From the NCBI RefSeq assembly GCF_900604945.1, contig NZ_UWPB01000001.1, positions 372,001 through 436,000 of the forward strand: a stretch of DNA of 64,000 nt, read 5' to 3'. A program made the position numbers and the translations under genes. Source of the stretch: Ruminococcus sp. Marseille-P6503 (GTDB lineage: Bacteria > Bacillota > Clostridia > Oscillospirales > Ruminococcaceae). Under the pieces are notes generated by a model, which searched no databases, was not told the origin of the DNA, and saw only the letters and a program-made list of their open reading frames with translations. Numbering within the stretch: position 1 is the first letter of the stretch; every line of letters starts with the position of its first letter. Shown piece after piece: positions 42,337-51,078 of the stretch.

Positions 42337-42356
42337 GTGTGTCACGCGTGACACAC
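42337..42356. promoter_or_regulatory. Dispersed ICE palindrome, copy 8 (20-bp perfect)
   Basis: A perfect 20-bp palindrome with arms GTGTGTCA and TGACACAC and centre CGCG. It begins at once after the ParB-like stop codon. It is the longest perfect example, beside the gene of the protein most likely to bind it. Confidence 0.78.
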
Positions 42357-42357
42357 T

Positions 42358-44034
42358 CTAATTAAAAACTTCAGCAAGTACATTAAGTACAAGCTCGCAG
42401 ATCTCTGAGTCTGATAATTTCATTGCTTTTGGATATGCTGATCTGATCTTTTCAATAAGTGAACTTACGGTATGATCGTTATCAGTATCGGCTGCATGAA
42501 TATCTTCTGACGTATTATCTGACTCATTGTTGTTTTGTATTTTTGTCTGACTTGCCGACAGTGGTGTCGGTGTCTTGTCATCACCTGAGTCATTTTTCTG
42601 ATTCATTGCAACTTCATCAGGAAAGTTCAGCACTTTCCACACAAAGTCTGTGTCCCAGTCGTCTCTTTCCGAAACAAGAAGCAGCCTGCACAGCTCACTG
42701 GCTCTTATATGTTTTATTTCATAATAATCAATATAATCGCCTATCGCCTCCTGCTGCGCGGTGGTAAACTTAAATAGCTCTTCAAGCTTGCCGATCGGAA
42801 TTATTTTATAATCTATCGCTTCCTGAAGCTTTTTAGGCAGTTCTAGGATCCTAATATACCGATAAATTGTTTTTTCACTAACACCGAATTTGGCTGCAAT
42901 TTCTTTTACAGTTTTTTCTTCTCCGCCTGATGTACGCATTTCAAGATAGGCATTGTAAATCATTCCTTGCTCGGATGGAAACTGTTCATCGCCGCGAGTA
43001 TTTGTTTCCGCCATTATCTTATACGCTGTAATGTCGTCTATGTTATATAACAGCTCACAAGGCAGTTTAACATTAAGGCGGATTGCGGCTTCACGTCTGT
43101 GTCTGCCGGCAAGCATCTGTTTTTTTCCGTCCGGCATTATTCTTACAACTGCCGGCTGCAGTATTCCGACGTCTTCAGCTGATGCCATAATCTTGAGTAT
43201 TTTGTTTTCCTGAAGTCTATCGGGCTGAGCATTTCCTTTTGAATCTCGGAACAATTCAATTTCTTTTGGCTCTAGCAGTTCGATTCTTTTGCCTGAGTTT
43301 GCCCATAAGCTGTTATATTCGCTGGTTATCAAAGGATTGGTATTCTGTTCTTCAGCCTGAATGCTTTCCTGTCTTGCAGTTCTTCGTTCAAGTAAACTAG
43401 ACATTTTTCCACCTTCTTTATTATCAGATTTTTTTGTTTCAACAGTAAGTTCTGCATTCTCTTTTGCAATTTCAATACGCTGCAAAACTATCTGCTTTTC
43501 AATTTCTTCAGTAACATTCTTTCTGGTGCCGTCAGGACAAAAAAATCTTTTCATGACTGCACGTCTAGCTTCCGTACCTTTCTTGTTGTTTTGAAAACTG
43601 AGAGGTATAATAGCAAGACCGAAGCAATTTTTGAAACAGTAGCATTTTCCAAAATCAGCAGCTCTCCATTCCTTGGGCAGCGAATTTGGTTCAACAGAAA
43701 ATTCCCACTGAGGACTGCCTGTAAAAGATCCATCAAGAGATTTGATGAAATTAAGCACTCTTTTTGCAAAAACCAAATCAAGCGTATAAAGATGGCAGGA
43801 GGTATAGTCTTTATCAGATGTGCCTATTTGGCAGCGTGTAGTATATGTAATTTTAGGTGTGGCTCTGCATTCACGTTTTATAATTTCTTTTGTCCGCCAG
43901 TCACGCTCTATAACGATATACGGACATCCGAAACATTCATGTTCAGGAGAGTATTCAGAAAGCACATATCCGGTGCTATCTGCTTTGCTTGATTTCTGAA
44001 AGGTTTTTCCGCATTTGCATATATACGTTTGCAT
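42358..44034 (-). CDS. ParB-like protein with N-terminal Cys-rich domain
   Basis: The 558-residue protein has a ParB/Srx-type fold (about residues 265 to 350: RLQENKILKIMASAEDVGIL, then GRHRREAAIRLN). A helix-turn-helix (TVKEIAAKFGVSEKTIYRYI) lies near residue 380 and a helical C-terminus follows. ParB proteins bind palindromic sites and, with ParA, partition or regulate mobile DNA. The first ~200 residues are an extra Cys-rich, probably zinc-binding domain. An internal ATG at 43405 with AAGGTGG would give a normal-sized ParB alone. The start at 44034 (GGAG) is coupled to the parA stop. Confidence 0.82.
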   Translation of the reverse strand: MQTYICKCGKTFQKSSKADSTGYVLSEYSPEHECFGCPYIVIERDWRTKEIIKRECRATPKITYTTRCQIGTSDKDYTSCHLYTLDLVFAKRVLNFIKSLDGSFTGSPQWEFSVEPNSLPKEWRAADFGKCYCFKNCFGLAIIPLSFQNNKKGTEARRAVMKRFFCPDGTRKNVTEEIEKQIVLQRIEIAKENAELTVETKKSDNKEGGKMSSLLERRTARQESIQAEEQNTNPLITSEYNSLWANSGKRIELLEPKEIELFRDSKGNAQPDRLQENKILKIMASAEDVGILQPAVVRIMPDGKKQMLAGRHRREAAIRLNVKLPCELLYNIDDITAYKIMAETNTRGDEQFPSEQGMIYNAYLEMRTSGGEEKTVKEIAAKFGVSEKTIYRYIRILELPKKLQEAIDYKIIPIGKLEELFKFTTAQQEAIGDYIDYYEIKHIRASELCRLLLVSERDDWDTDFVWKVLNFPDEVAMNQKNDSGDDKTPTPLSASQTKIQNNNESDNTSEDIHAADTDNDHTVSSLIEKIRSAYPKAMKLSDSEICELVLNVLAEVFN

Positions 44035-44036
44035 AA

Positions 44037-44828
44037 TCAAACTCCGCTTCTTTTTATCACTTCAACGGCTAACGCTCTGTAAGTGTCTGCAAGGGTATTG
44101 CCTTTAAGATTTACACAGCCGGTACAGAACTTAACCGTTCTATTTATCTGCTCTGGTCGGCTCGGTATCCTTGTATCAAAAACAAGACTGCCATATATTT
44201 CTCTGCATGCCGAGTCAATCTCTTTGCTTGTGCTTGTCAGATCGACCTTGTTCTCAAGTATCCCAAGGATCTTAAGTCTGGGGTTTGTAGTGTTTGCCAG
44301 TGATTTGATCTTTGCCATCATGTTGTCAACAGCGTCAAAGCTGTGTATACCGGCGTCAAGCGGTATTATAACATAGTGTGTAGCGTTTAGTGCGTTCTGT
44401 GCCAACAGATCAAGGTCGGTTTTGTTATCAATTATAATATAGTCGTAGCGATTAAAAAATTCGTCCTCAAGTATGCTTCTGAGGACGAAATTACAATTTG
44501 ATGAAGAAGCAATAATACTGTTGCTTGCATTGAGCATATATCCAGCAGGGATATAATCGACATTAGGATTATTTTCGGAATGACGGATCACGCTTTCATA
44601 ATCATTTTGATAGCCGGTTGCGGCATTATAAATAACATCGCTTATTGTTCTTTTTCCGTCCGATAAAATATATCCGGAGCTGGAGGAGAGATTGCCTTGC
44701 TTATCCAAATCGATCAGCAGCACTTTACTGCCTGCATTTCCTAAAGCGCAGCCAAGGTTATAACTTGTAGTCGTTTTTCCGACGCCGCCTTTTTCTGTGA
44801 TGACGGATATTACTTTTGTGTTCTTCAT
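44037..44828 (-). CDS. parA: ParA/Soj-family partition ATPase
   Basis: The 263-residue protein starts KVISVITEKGGVGKTTTSYN (deviant Walker A with the signature Lys), has Walker A' VLLIDLDKQGNLS and the IIIDNKTDLDLL Walker B region. These are the marks of ParA/MinD-type ATPases, which work with ParB to segregate or stabilise replicons. I chose the ATG at 44828 (AAAGGA); a second in-frame ATG 36 bp upstream repeats the codons MKNTK and lacks a ribosome-binding site. A strong hairpin lies just upstream. Confidence 0.92.
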   Translation of the reverse strand: MKNTKVISVITEKGGVGKTTTSYNLGCALGNAGSKVLLIDLDKQGNLSSSSGYILSDGKRTISDVIYNAATGYQNDYESVIRHSENNPNVDYIPAGYMLNASNSIIASSSNCNFVLRSILEDEFFNRYDYIIIDNKTDLDLLAQNALNATHYVIIPLDAGIHSFDAVDNMMAKIKSLANTTNPRLKILGILENKVDLTSTSKEIDSACREIYGSLVFDTRIPSRPEQINRTVKFCTGCVNLKGNTLADTYRALAVEVIKRSGV

Positions 44829-44882
44829 AAGATCAAGTCCTTTCAAATTCTTTGTGTTCTTCATCAGTTTTTGCATAGAAAA

Positions 44883-44913
44883 AGCAGCAGGGAAGAACAC
44901 TTAACCTGCTGCT
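44883..44913 (-). terminator. parA leader hairpin (terminator or attenuator)
   Basis: AGCAGCAGG pairs with CCTGCTGCT on the minus strand, followed by TTTTTC. It ends only 55 bp before the parA start. Its loop contains GTGTTCTTC, exactly complementary to GAAGAACAC at codons 2 to 4 of parA and to a second copy 36 bp upstream. Confidence 0.7.
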
Positions 44914-45025
44914 CAAGGAGCGACCTTGTCTATGCTGATGATAATATATCATCAAGTATGCCGGCGATCAGGATCACCGGCACAGTTCATGATATTTCAA
45001 ATTTCATATTCAACTTTAAGCTTTA

Positions 45026-45457
45026 TCAAATCAACGCATTCTTCAGCTCAGTTGATGATTTAAAGCCTATTTCGTCGCACATCAGTTCATAGCTGCCACT
45101 TTGCTTATTAGGCTCAAAATTTTCAGAGTAAAAAGCGCTGCCTCGGAAGATTACCTTTTCAACTTTTTCAAAATCAATTTCTCTGACACGTTTTTCTTGC
45201 AGCTCAACCCGACGATTGCCCTGTTTTAAATTCACATCGCTAAAAATTTGGAACTCATATGTAGTATCGTTAAAGCAAATTGTTACTTCAAGCCATTCGC
45301 TACCTTTATGGCGTTTGTAATAAAGAAAGTCAAATCCATGCTCTTTTTTGCTATTCTTAATTTCATACTGAAGTTTGTGCAGCTTGTCTTCATCCGTGAG
45401 TTTGAGATAATTCATCAATATTTTTTTCAATCTGTTCTTGCCCATGTAATTTGTCAT
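45026..45457 (-). CDS. Hypothetical protein at the right end of the ICE
   Basis: The 143-residue protein is rich in charged residues, with KKHGFDFLYYKRHKGSEW-like beta-strand segments (EWLEVTICFNDTTYEFQIF). No family is recognised. GGAGAG precedes the ATG. It is the last gene before the attachment site, upstream of parA on the same strand. Confidence 0.55.
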   Translation of the reverse strand: MTNYMGKNRLKKILMNYLKLTDEDKLHKLQYEIKNSKKEHGFDFLYYKRHKGSEWLEVTICFNDTTYEFQIFSDVNLKQGNRRVELQEKRVREIDFEKVEKVIFRGSAFYSENFEPNKQSGSYELMCDEIGFKSSTELKNALI

Positions 45458-45559
45458 ATAATCAACTCTCCTCCGTAGTTTATGGTTTTACCTTTATATT
45501 AAGAGAATATTTATACATAAAATCTAGATATTTTAAATAACACTTGATTTTGGCTGTAT

Positions 45560-45609
45560 CTACCTTGGGGTGGTAGAGGCCGTGGGTTCAAGTCCCGTCA
45601 CTCCGACCA
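45560..45609 (+). other. 3' fragment of tRNA-Pro(GGG): ICE attachment site (attR/attL copy)
   Basis: The fragment holds a complete anticodon arm (CTACC, loop TTGGGGT, GGTAG; anticodon GGG), variable region, T-arm, acceptor 3' half and CCA. The D-arm and 5' acceptor half are absent. A duplicated tRNA 3' end is the usual scar of tyrosine-recombinase integration, so this marks the right ICE boundary. The intact tRNA-Pro and the integrase are expected left of the window. Confidence 0.85.
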
Positions 45610-45696
45610 TTGAGGGGCTGATACAAGTCAAGATTCTCCTGTGTTCACAAGGAATACAGGAGACGGTATTGGCTTTCAAAAAGCATAAAATAAAAT

Positions 45697-45771
45697 GCCC
45701 CTATAGTTAAATGGATATAACAAGCCCCTCCTAAGGGCTAGTTGTAGGTTCGATTCCTACTAGGGGTGCCA
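45697..45771 (+). tRNA. tRNA-Arg(CCT)
   Basis: A full cloverleaf with acceptor GCCCCTA/TAGGGGT, T-arm GTAGGTTCGATTCCTAC and encoded CCA. The anticodon stem AGCCC/GGGCT closes loop CTCCTAA, anticodon CCT. It follows the att site and was probably co-transcribed with tRNA-Pro before ICE insertion. Confidence 0.93.
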
Positions 45772-46324
45772 TTTGTATACTGAGGAAAGACTGAAAAGTA
45801 TTGCGGCTTTTCCTCAATACGCAAAGCGCTTATTGATATTTGTAATTTAAAAAGCTTTTCAGATGTATCGTCACAATGATCTGAAAAGCTTTTAATTTTA
45901 CCGGCTCTAGCTACACTTATTCATAAAATATACGTTATGTATATTAATACACTATAAACAATAAAACACCTGCAAATAAAAGCAGATAAGTTTTAATACA
46001 ATTAACGTTAAGGACTGGTTATTGTAAAATCAGTCCTTGCTTTAACCTGTTTATTTACATTATAATGCATTAATGTTAAAATAATATTACAAGTTTATAT
46101 GTCCAGCTAATTATATTGCTTTGAGCAGGATCGGATTATTTGTGCTGTTTAGAATATTTTTTATATAATGTATTAAACAAGAATCTTTTCTAATATTCAA
46201 AATTCAAGCTATATTAATGGCAAAATAACATTTTTCAAATAATATTGACAAACAAATGCAATTGTGTTATTATAATATGGTAAAACGTTTTACAACATAA
46301 AAAATTATACAAGGAGAATCAAGA
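45772..46324. other. Non-coding chromosomal gap with terminator and promoter
   Basis: It holds a 15-bp inverted repeat (arm AAAAGCTTTTCAGAT, 45849 to 45894) that would end transcription of the tRNAs. About 300 bp of very AT-rich DNA without a supported gene follow. Then comes a consensus promoter TTGACA (46245) with TATTAT (46268), 17 bp apart, and the palindrome GTAAAACGTTTTAC (46280 to 46293) at the expected start site. Confidence 0.7.
46280..46293. promoter_or_regulatory. LacI/CcpA-type operator at the transcription start
   Basis: GTAAAACGTTTTAC is a perfect palindrome with a central CG, the hallmark of LacI-family (including catabolite-responsive) operators. It begins 7 bp after the -10 of the secreted-peptide operon, so a bound protein would block initiation. 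Confidence 0.65.
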
Positions 46325-46834
46325 ATGAAAAAAATAATCAAGAGAACATTTTGCGCGGCTTTGGCGGCAATAATGATGACGGGAACTTTTATGACAGCGG
46401 ACGCGGTGAGAAAATGCACTAAGAATAATACCGGCAATTCCTGCAAGTACAAAGGGTCTATCGACATTAGTCTGGGATGGTACAAATCCCCGGATAAAGG
46501 ACTGGGTGACGTATACAGCGACCATTATGTTGGATATTCAAAGCCAAGCGCAACTTTCAGCCCTTACAATAACAAAACCTCGCAAAATACAGTTGTATGG
46601 TATGCGGAATGGAAAGAAAACGGAACAATTAAAGATAAAAAAACTCATGTTTATACTATGGCAAATAACAAATGGGAAGAAAGAGATTTAAGCAAGGGTA
46701 TGAAATTGTCTACATGGGACAGCGATGTTACATATTTCAGAACGGATATATATCCGCAAAACGGGATTTCAAGCGAAAACAAGATATATTCGGATAGCTA
46801 TAAAAGACGTGCAAGCACGGATATTACACACTAA
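46325..46834 (+). CDS. Secreted protein of a bacteriocin-like ABC operon
   Basis: The 169-residue protein has a clear signal peptide (IKRTFCAALAAIMMTGTFMTA, cleaved near ADA). The mature domain of about 140 residues is rich in Tyr, Trp, Asn and Lys (DISLGWYKSPDKGLGD) and has two Cys near its start. No family is recognised. Gene order (secreted protein, two FtsX-like permeases, ATPase) resembles lactococcin 972-type clusters, where the permease and ATPase give immunity, but the sequence itself does not match a known bacteriocin to my eye. AAGGAG precedes the ATG. Confidence 0.65.
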   Translation: MKKIIKRTFCAALAAIMMTGTFMTADAVRKCTKNNTGNSCKYKGSIDISLGWYKSPDKGLGDVYSDHYVGYSKPSATFSPYNNKTSQNTVVWYAEWKENGTIKDKKTHVYTMANNKWEERDLSKGMKLSTWDSDVTYFRTDIYPQNGISSENKIYSDSYKRRASTDITH

Positions 46835-46846
46835 CGGGAGATATTC

Positions 46847-47938
46847 ATGAATACATTATCAATTGTTGCAAAGAATCTTAAAAATTTTATTTCCAAGCAT
46901 ACTCTTGTTTTTATTATAATGCTTGCAGCGCTTACCGTATCAACTATAACTATTCTTTACGTTACCGTCAAGCTTGACACCTTATCGGACGGATTAAGCG
47001 CAGGCGATCTGGAGCTTGATCAGATACGTCTGAAAAACACGGAAAGTCTGCTGGCAATTGATGATATTTCAGACAGACTGCAGAGCTATTATGAAAATAA
47101 TAGCTCTGTGCTCTGTGTGCAGGGGTGTATAGATACTTCAGACGCCTATGTGACCTGCTTTATTACGGACGAAAAAAAGAATCTGGCTGACTTTTCCGAA
47201 AAATACAAGCCTATAAGCGGAAGCTTTTTTTCGGATGAAGATATTGAAAACGGCAATAACGTTATGGTGTCGGTGGGAATAGGCACGGAGTTAAAATCGG
47301 TAAGCTTGGGCGATGAGGAAATAAAGATAACAGGCAGCTATGCCCCCGACGGTATTTCAAACGGATACATTCCGAAAAACACTGTTGTAAATAACGGTAT
47401 TATTCCTGATGAATATAAAATAATTTACAGCGACGAGCTGAGCGTACGGCAGGCGAAGGAATATAAAGGTCAGTTGGAGGAGCTGTTCCCTGAATTTGAA
47501 ATAGAAACCAGAATGGATTATGTTTTAAAGGAAGCGCCTTTAATGCTTGACTTTGAAAATGTCTGCTTGATTCTGATGGCGGTTGTGGCGGTGATTTCAT
47601 GCGCGTATTTATATGCATATGTAATTCAGATGAGAATAAATGAAATTTATATTTTTAAGCTATGCGGCGCGTCGGCAGCAAGGCTTGCGCGCATTTTTCT
47701 CTGCGAATTGCTGCTGCTTTTAATGCTTCAGTTTTTCACCGCGTTTATTATATTCAGGCTGTGTCTTATAAATATTCTGAAAAAATATGATTTTGCATTT
47801 ACTTACGGCTATTCGTGGATCCATACAGTAATAACCTTTGGGATAATTATTGCATTGTCGCTGATGGTTTTTGCGCCGGTGCTTATATATTACTGCAGAA
47901 AAAACGCGGTTGAGATCAGACAGCAGCAGAAAGGATGA
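46847..47938 (+). CDS. FtsX-like ABC transporter permease 1
   Basis: The 363-residue protein has one N-terminal membrane helix (TLVFIIMLAALTVSTITILY), a large extracytoplasmic domain (about residues 45 to 235) and three C-terminal helices. This is the MacB/FtsX layout of transporters that act on peptides at the outer face of the membrane. It lies 12 bp after the secreted protein gene and overlaps permease 2 by 4 bp. Confidence 0.8.
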   Translation: MNTLSIVAKNLKNFISKHTLVFIIMLAALTVSTITILYVTVKLDTLSDGLSAGDLELDQIRLKNTESLLAIDDISDRLQSYYENNSSVLCVQGCIDTSDAYVTCFITDEKKNLADFSEKYKPISGSFFSDEDIENGNNVMVSVGIGTELKSVSLGDEEIKITGSYAPDGISNGYIPKNTVVNNGIIPDEYKIIYSDELSVRQAKEYKGQLEELFPEFEIETRMDYVLKEAPLMLDFENVCLILMAVVAVISCAYLYAYVIQMRINEIYIFKLCGASAARLARIFLCELLLLLMLQFFTAFIIFRLCLINILKKYDFAFTYGYSWIHTVITFGIIIALSLMVFAPVLIYYCRKNAVEIRQQQKG

Positions 47939-49383
47939 GTAGAATGACATTAAAATACGCGGCAAAGCAGCTTAAAAGACGTCCTTTAGCAACTATTCTG
48001 GTAATATTCCAGTTTGCGGTGACAACTCTTTTAATAGGAATGATCCTTGAGAAAGCAAGCGGTTATTTTGTGACCAGCAGTCTTATAAAAGATGTTTGCC
48101 TTGGCGACAGCTATTATCTGCAGTATGATATTTCCTATCAAGTAGAACTTGACGACCGGTTATTTGAGCTTAGCTGCGAATTTGACGAAGAATTACAGCC
48201 ATATGCCGATAAGCTGGACAACGGCGAGATAACGCGGGAGGAGTATGACAGCGTACTTGCGGAGTTAAATGAGAAATATGATAAAATAAGAGAAGAAGAA
48301 AATCTTAATGAATGTTTTGATCCTATAGATGTATCGGATTTACCGTATGTGGAGAAAAACTATGCATTTTATTATACTAATTTGATTTGCGGCAATGATT
48401 ATATTAAATGCTTAAGCAGCGATTATTGCAGCGGCCTTAATTTCAAGATGAAAGAGGGACGCTGGCTTTCTGAAGCAAAGAAGTCGGACGATTATATTAA
48501 TCTGGTTATGTTTTCGGGAAATGAGTATGGCTATAAGGTAGGGGACGTTGTAGATATTAAACTGGAAACATATATATCAAAAGGGAATATGGGCATTGCT
48601 AACTTAGACTTAAAAGGTAAGATCGTAGGATTGATAGATTATTCACATTATAAGGAGGTAGTGGAGCATGGTTCCTTTGAAAGCAGTGATTATTTATCAT
48701 TGGATGATCTGCTTCCAATAAAATCTTATGATGTTTTTGCTGAATATTCTCCGGATTTATTTAAATCAATAAGTGAAAAGTATGTTTTTGAGCCTGATCG
48801 CTTTGCCCAGTCTGTCAAGCTTAAAGAAAATATAACGGAAGAAGAAAAAAATGAATTTTTTTCGGCGGCGACCTCGAAGAAATATCAGTATACCGATTTG
48901 AATCAGGCGTATCAGAATACATATATACGGGATAAAAAGAATATGAGAAACGATATGGTGTTCCTTACCATAGCGTCGCTGATAGCAATAGTTTCCCTTA
49001 TAGGTATCTCGGCTCTGAGCGTTTCAAAGGAGATAAAAACATACAGTATCTACTGCCTTAACGGTATGACAAGAAAACAGTGTATAGGAATAAATGCAGC
49101 ATACATAAGTCTGCTGGCTTTGATTTCCGTATGTATAGCCTTTGCAGTAAAATTTATATACGGATATCTGAACTATTTTAAAATGTACACTGATATCAGC
49201 GCTTTTCGATCGGAGGCTGTCGCAAAGGAAACCGTCCGGCTAAGCTATTATTTTTCGGTAGGTTCGACGGAAGCTGCGGCTGTTATAATTTTATTGTGCG
49301 TCGCGTTTGCGTCGGCAATGATAATTCCGTATATCACATTAAAGAAGCTTGATATTATTCAGAACATAAAGGAGAATGGGTGA
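47935..49383 (+). CDS. FtsX-like ABC transporter permease 2
   Basis: The 482-residue protein has an N-terminal helix (TILVIFQFAVTTLLIGMIL), a long external domain and three C-terminal helices (MVFLTIASLIAIVSLIGISA, YISLLALISVCIAFAV, AAAVIILLCVAFASAMIIPY). It probably forms a heterodimer with permease 1. The start overlaps the permease 1 stop as ATGA; the ATPase GTG start overlaps its own stop. Confidence 0.8.
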   Translation: MSRMTLKYAAKQLKRRPLATILVIFQFAVTTLLIGMILEKASGYFVTSSLIKDVCLGDSYYLQYDISYQVELDDRLFELSCEFDEELQPYADKLDNGEITREEYDSVLAELNEKYDKIREEENLNECFDPIDVSDLPYVEKNYAFYYTNLICGNDYIKCLSSDYCSGLNFKMKEGRWLSEAKKSDDYINLVMFSGNEYGYKVGDVVDIKLETYISKGNMGIANLDLKGKIVGLIDYSHYKEVVEHGSFESSDYLSLDDLLPIKSYDVFAEYSPDLFKSISEKYVFEPDRFAQSVKLKENITEEEKNEFFSAATSKKYQYTDLNQAYQNTYIRDKKNMRNDMVFLTIASLIAIVSLIGISALSVSKEIKTYSIYCLNGMTRKQCIGINAAYISLLALISVCIAFAVKFIYGYLNYFKMYTDISAFRSEAVAKETVRLSYYFSVGSTEAAAVIILLCVAFASAMIIPYITLKKLDIIQNIKENG

Positions 49384-50054
49384 TAATTATGATTAAGCTT
49401 GAGAATATAGTAAAGATATATAACCCTAAGAAAGCCAACGAATTTGAAGCGCTTCACGGCGTTTCCGCAGAAATACAGGACGGCGAGCTTGTTGCGGTTG
49501 TCGGCAAGTCAGGAGCCGGAAAGTCAACGCTTCTGCATATACTTGCCTGTATCGACAACTATCAGGAGGGGGAATATTCCATAGACGGAACGCTGGTGAA
49601 AAATCTGTCCGAGAGGCAGTATGCAAATATCCGCAACGAAAAAATCGGCATGATAATGCAGGATTTCGCTTTGGTGGAGGATTTCACCGCGCTGGAAAAC
49701 GTGCTTATCCCTCTGAATTTTTCAAAGAAAAGGATAAAAAACAAAAAGGAAAAAGCGCTTACGGCACTGAAAGCGGTTGGAATCGAAGAACTGGCGAAAA
49801 AGCCCTGCAACAAGCTATCCGGCGGACAAAAGCAGCGTGTGGCAATCGCCCGTGCAATAGTGAACGAACCAAGCATGATATTGGCGGACGAGCCGACGGG
49901 AGCGCTTGACAGCAGGACCTCGGCGGAAATTATGGAGCTGTTCAAGTCGCTGAACCAACAGGGCAGGACGGTCATTATCGTTACTCACGATCCGAAGATC
50001 GCCGAGCAGTGCGGCAGGATCATTGAAATCTCCGACGGTGAAATTGTCAGTTGA
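49380..50054 (+). CDS. ABC transporter ATPase (LolD/MacB type)
   Basis: A complete ATP-binding subunit of 224 residues: Walker [11 protein letters not shown]-loop [12 protein letters not shown], signature LSGGQKQR, Walker [13 protein letters not shown] and H-loop VTHDP. It belongs to the MacB/BceA subfamily that pairs with FtsX-like permeases. A GTG start at 49380 with GGAG is coupled to the permease 2 stop (GTGA); an ATG at 49389 is the alternative. Confidence 0.92.
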   Translation: MIIMIKLENIVKIYNPKKANEFEALHGVSAEIQDGELVAVVGKSGAGKSTLLHILACIDNYQEGEYSIDGTLVKNLSERQYANIRNEKIGMIMQDFALVEDFTALENVLIPLNFSKKRIKNKKEKALTALKAVGIEELAKKPCNKLSGGQKQRVAIARAIVNEPSMILADEPTGALDSRTSAEIMELFKSLNQQGRTVIIVTHDPKIAEQCGRIIEISDGEIVS

Positions 50055-50086
50055 GGATATATCATGTTTGCTTGATTTCAGGCAGG

Positions 50087-50305
50087 TTAGCTGTCATCAT
50101 CAATAAGCTCATACATTTGATACATGGCAAGCATATTCTTGAGCTGCATTTTATTGCCCATCATCTGCCTGTATGTAGCGGATTTTTCCCGTCCGGCTTT
50201 TTTCAGCTCCGACATCTTGCTTATAGTATCAGTATATTGCGATCGTACCGATGACAGCATTTTTTCAAATGCTTCAAGACGTGATTCTTTATCGTAAAGC
50301 GTCAT
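50087..50305 (-). CDS. Small coiled-coil hypothetical protein
   Basis: The 72-residue helical, charged protein (RLEAFEKMLSSVRSQYTDTI; ends YELIDDDS) has no known family. Its start overlaps the reductase stop as ATGA, with GGAG before it, so the two are co-translated. The stop lies 33 bp from the convergent ABC ATPase. Confidence 0.6.
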   Translation of the reverse strand: MTLYDKESRLEAFEKMLSSVRSQYTDTISKMSELKKAGREKSATYRQMMGNKMQLKNMLAMYQMYELIDDDS

Positions 50306-50862
50306 TGTAATTCTCCTTTTTCCGCAATGAAATTCATATGTTCGTAAATCAGTTCAATCATTCCGCCGTATTTTACAGTTGAAATTAATTTCAACCGTAA
50401 AATTCGGTTTTCATTATTGAATAATCGAAGCCCGTTTCCTAAAATACATGGAGCTATTGTAATTCGATATATATCTATCATGTTTTTACAAATGAATTGA
50501 TTAACTGTATCCGCCCCGCCGCAAATCCAGATATCACCGCCATTTTGCTTTTTAAGCTTTTGCAAAAGTTTTTGTATATTTTCTTTTGTGAAATTGATTT
50601 CTGCTTTATCGGAAATGCTCTTATGAGTCAGAACATAAGTCTGCATTCCTTTATATGGCCATTCATTCGGCGACAGTTCCGTGATGATCTGCTTATAGGT
50701 CGCATATCCCATAATTACTGTATCAACCGTTTTCTGAAACTCTGAAAAACTGTTTTCGCCAGCATTGCCGGCGCTTTGCGCGTCAAGCCACGAAACTCCT
50801 CCTTGTTTGTCGGCAATAAATCCGTCAAGGCTCATTGCAATGTATAAAACGGTTTTTCGCAT
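50302..50862 (-). CDS. Dihydrofolate reductase/RibD C-terminal family protein
   Basis: The 186-residue protein begins RKTVLYIAMSLDGFIADKQG, typical of the RibD-C/DHFR-like family. The GYATYKQI motif and the GGDIWICGGADTVNQF nucleotide-binding region also fit. It probably reduces a pteridine-like or other small substrate with NADPH; the substrate is not defined by sequence. The ATG at 50862 has GGAGG. It is not the housekeeping folA type. Confidence 0.88.
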   Translation of the reverse strand: MRKTVLYIAMSLDGFIADKQGGVSWLDAQSAGNAGENSFSEFQKTVDTVIMGYATYKQIITELSPNEWPYKGMQTYVLTHKSISDKAEINFTKENIQKLLQKLKKQNGGDIWICGGADTVNQFICKNMIDIYRITIAPCILGNGLRLFNNENRILRLKLISTVKYGGMIELIYEHMNFIAEKGELQ

Positions 50863-51078
50863 AAACAAACCTCCGCTTTTTTAATTGATTATAACACATC
50901 TGCCTATAAATTTCAATCAGAAAGGATCGATTTCTGCCGGAAACAGATTGACCGGCGGATATATAGGCAGGAAGCACAGTATTTCACATAATATATTTAT
51001 ACTGAAAGCAGATTAGAAAAAAAGTCCTGTCCGCTGTTAAATTATAAACAGCAGGCAAGACCTGTTTTTACAGAAAGC

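Noticed and set aside
45541-45609. Functional tRNA-Pro gene
   Set aside because: The D-arm and the 5' acceptor strand are missing, so it cannot fold into a tRNA; it is an attachment-site remnant.
46270-46525. Short minus-strand frames over the secreted-protein start
   Set aside because: They overlap a promoter, an operator and a clear signal peptide on the other strand and have no start signals.
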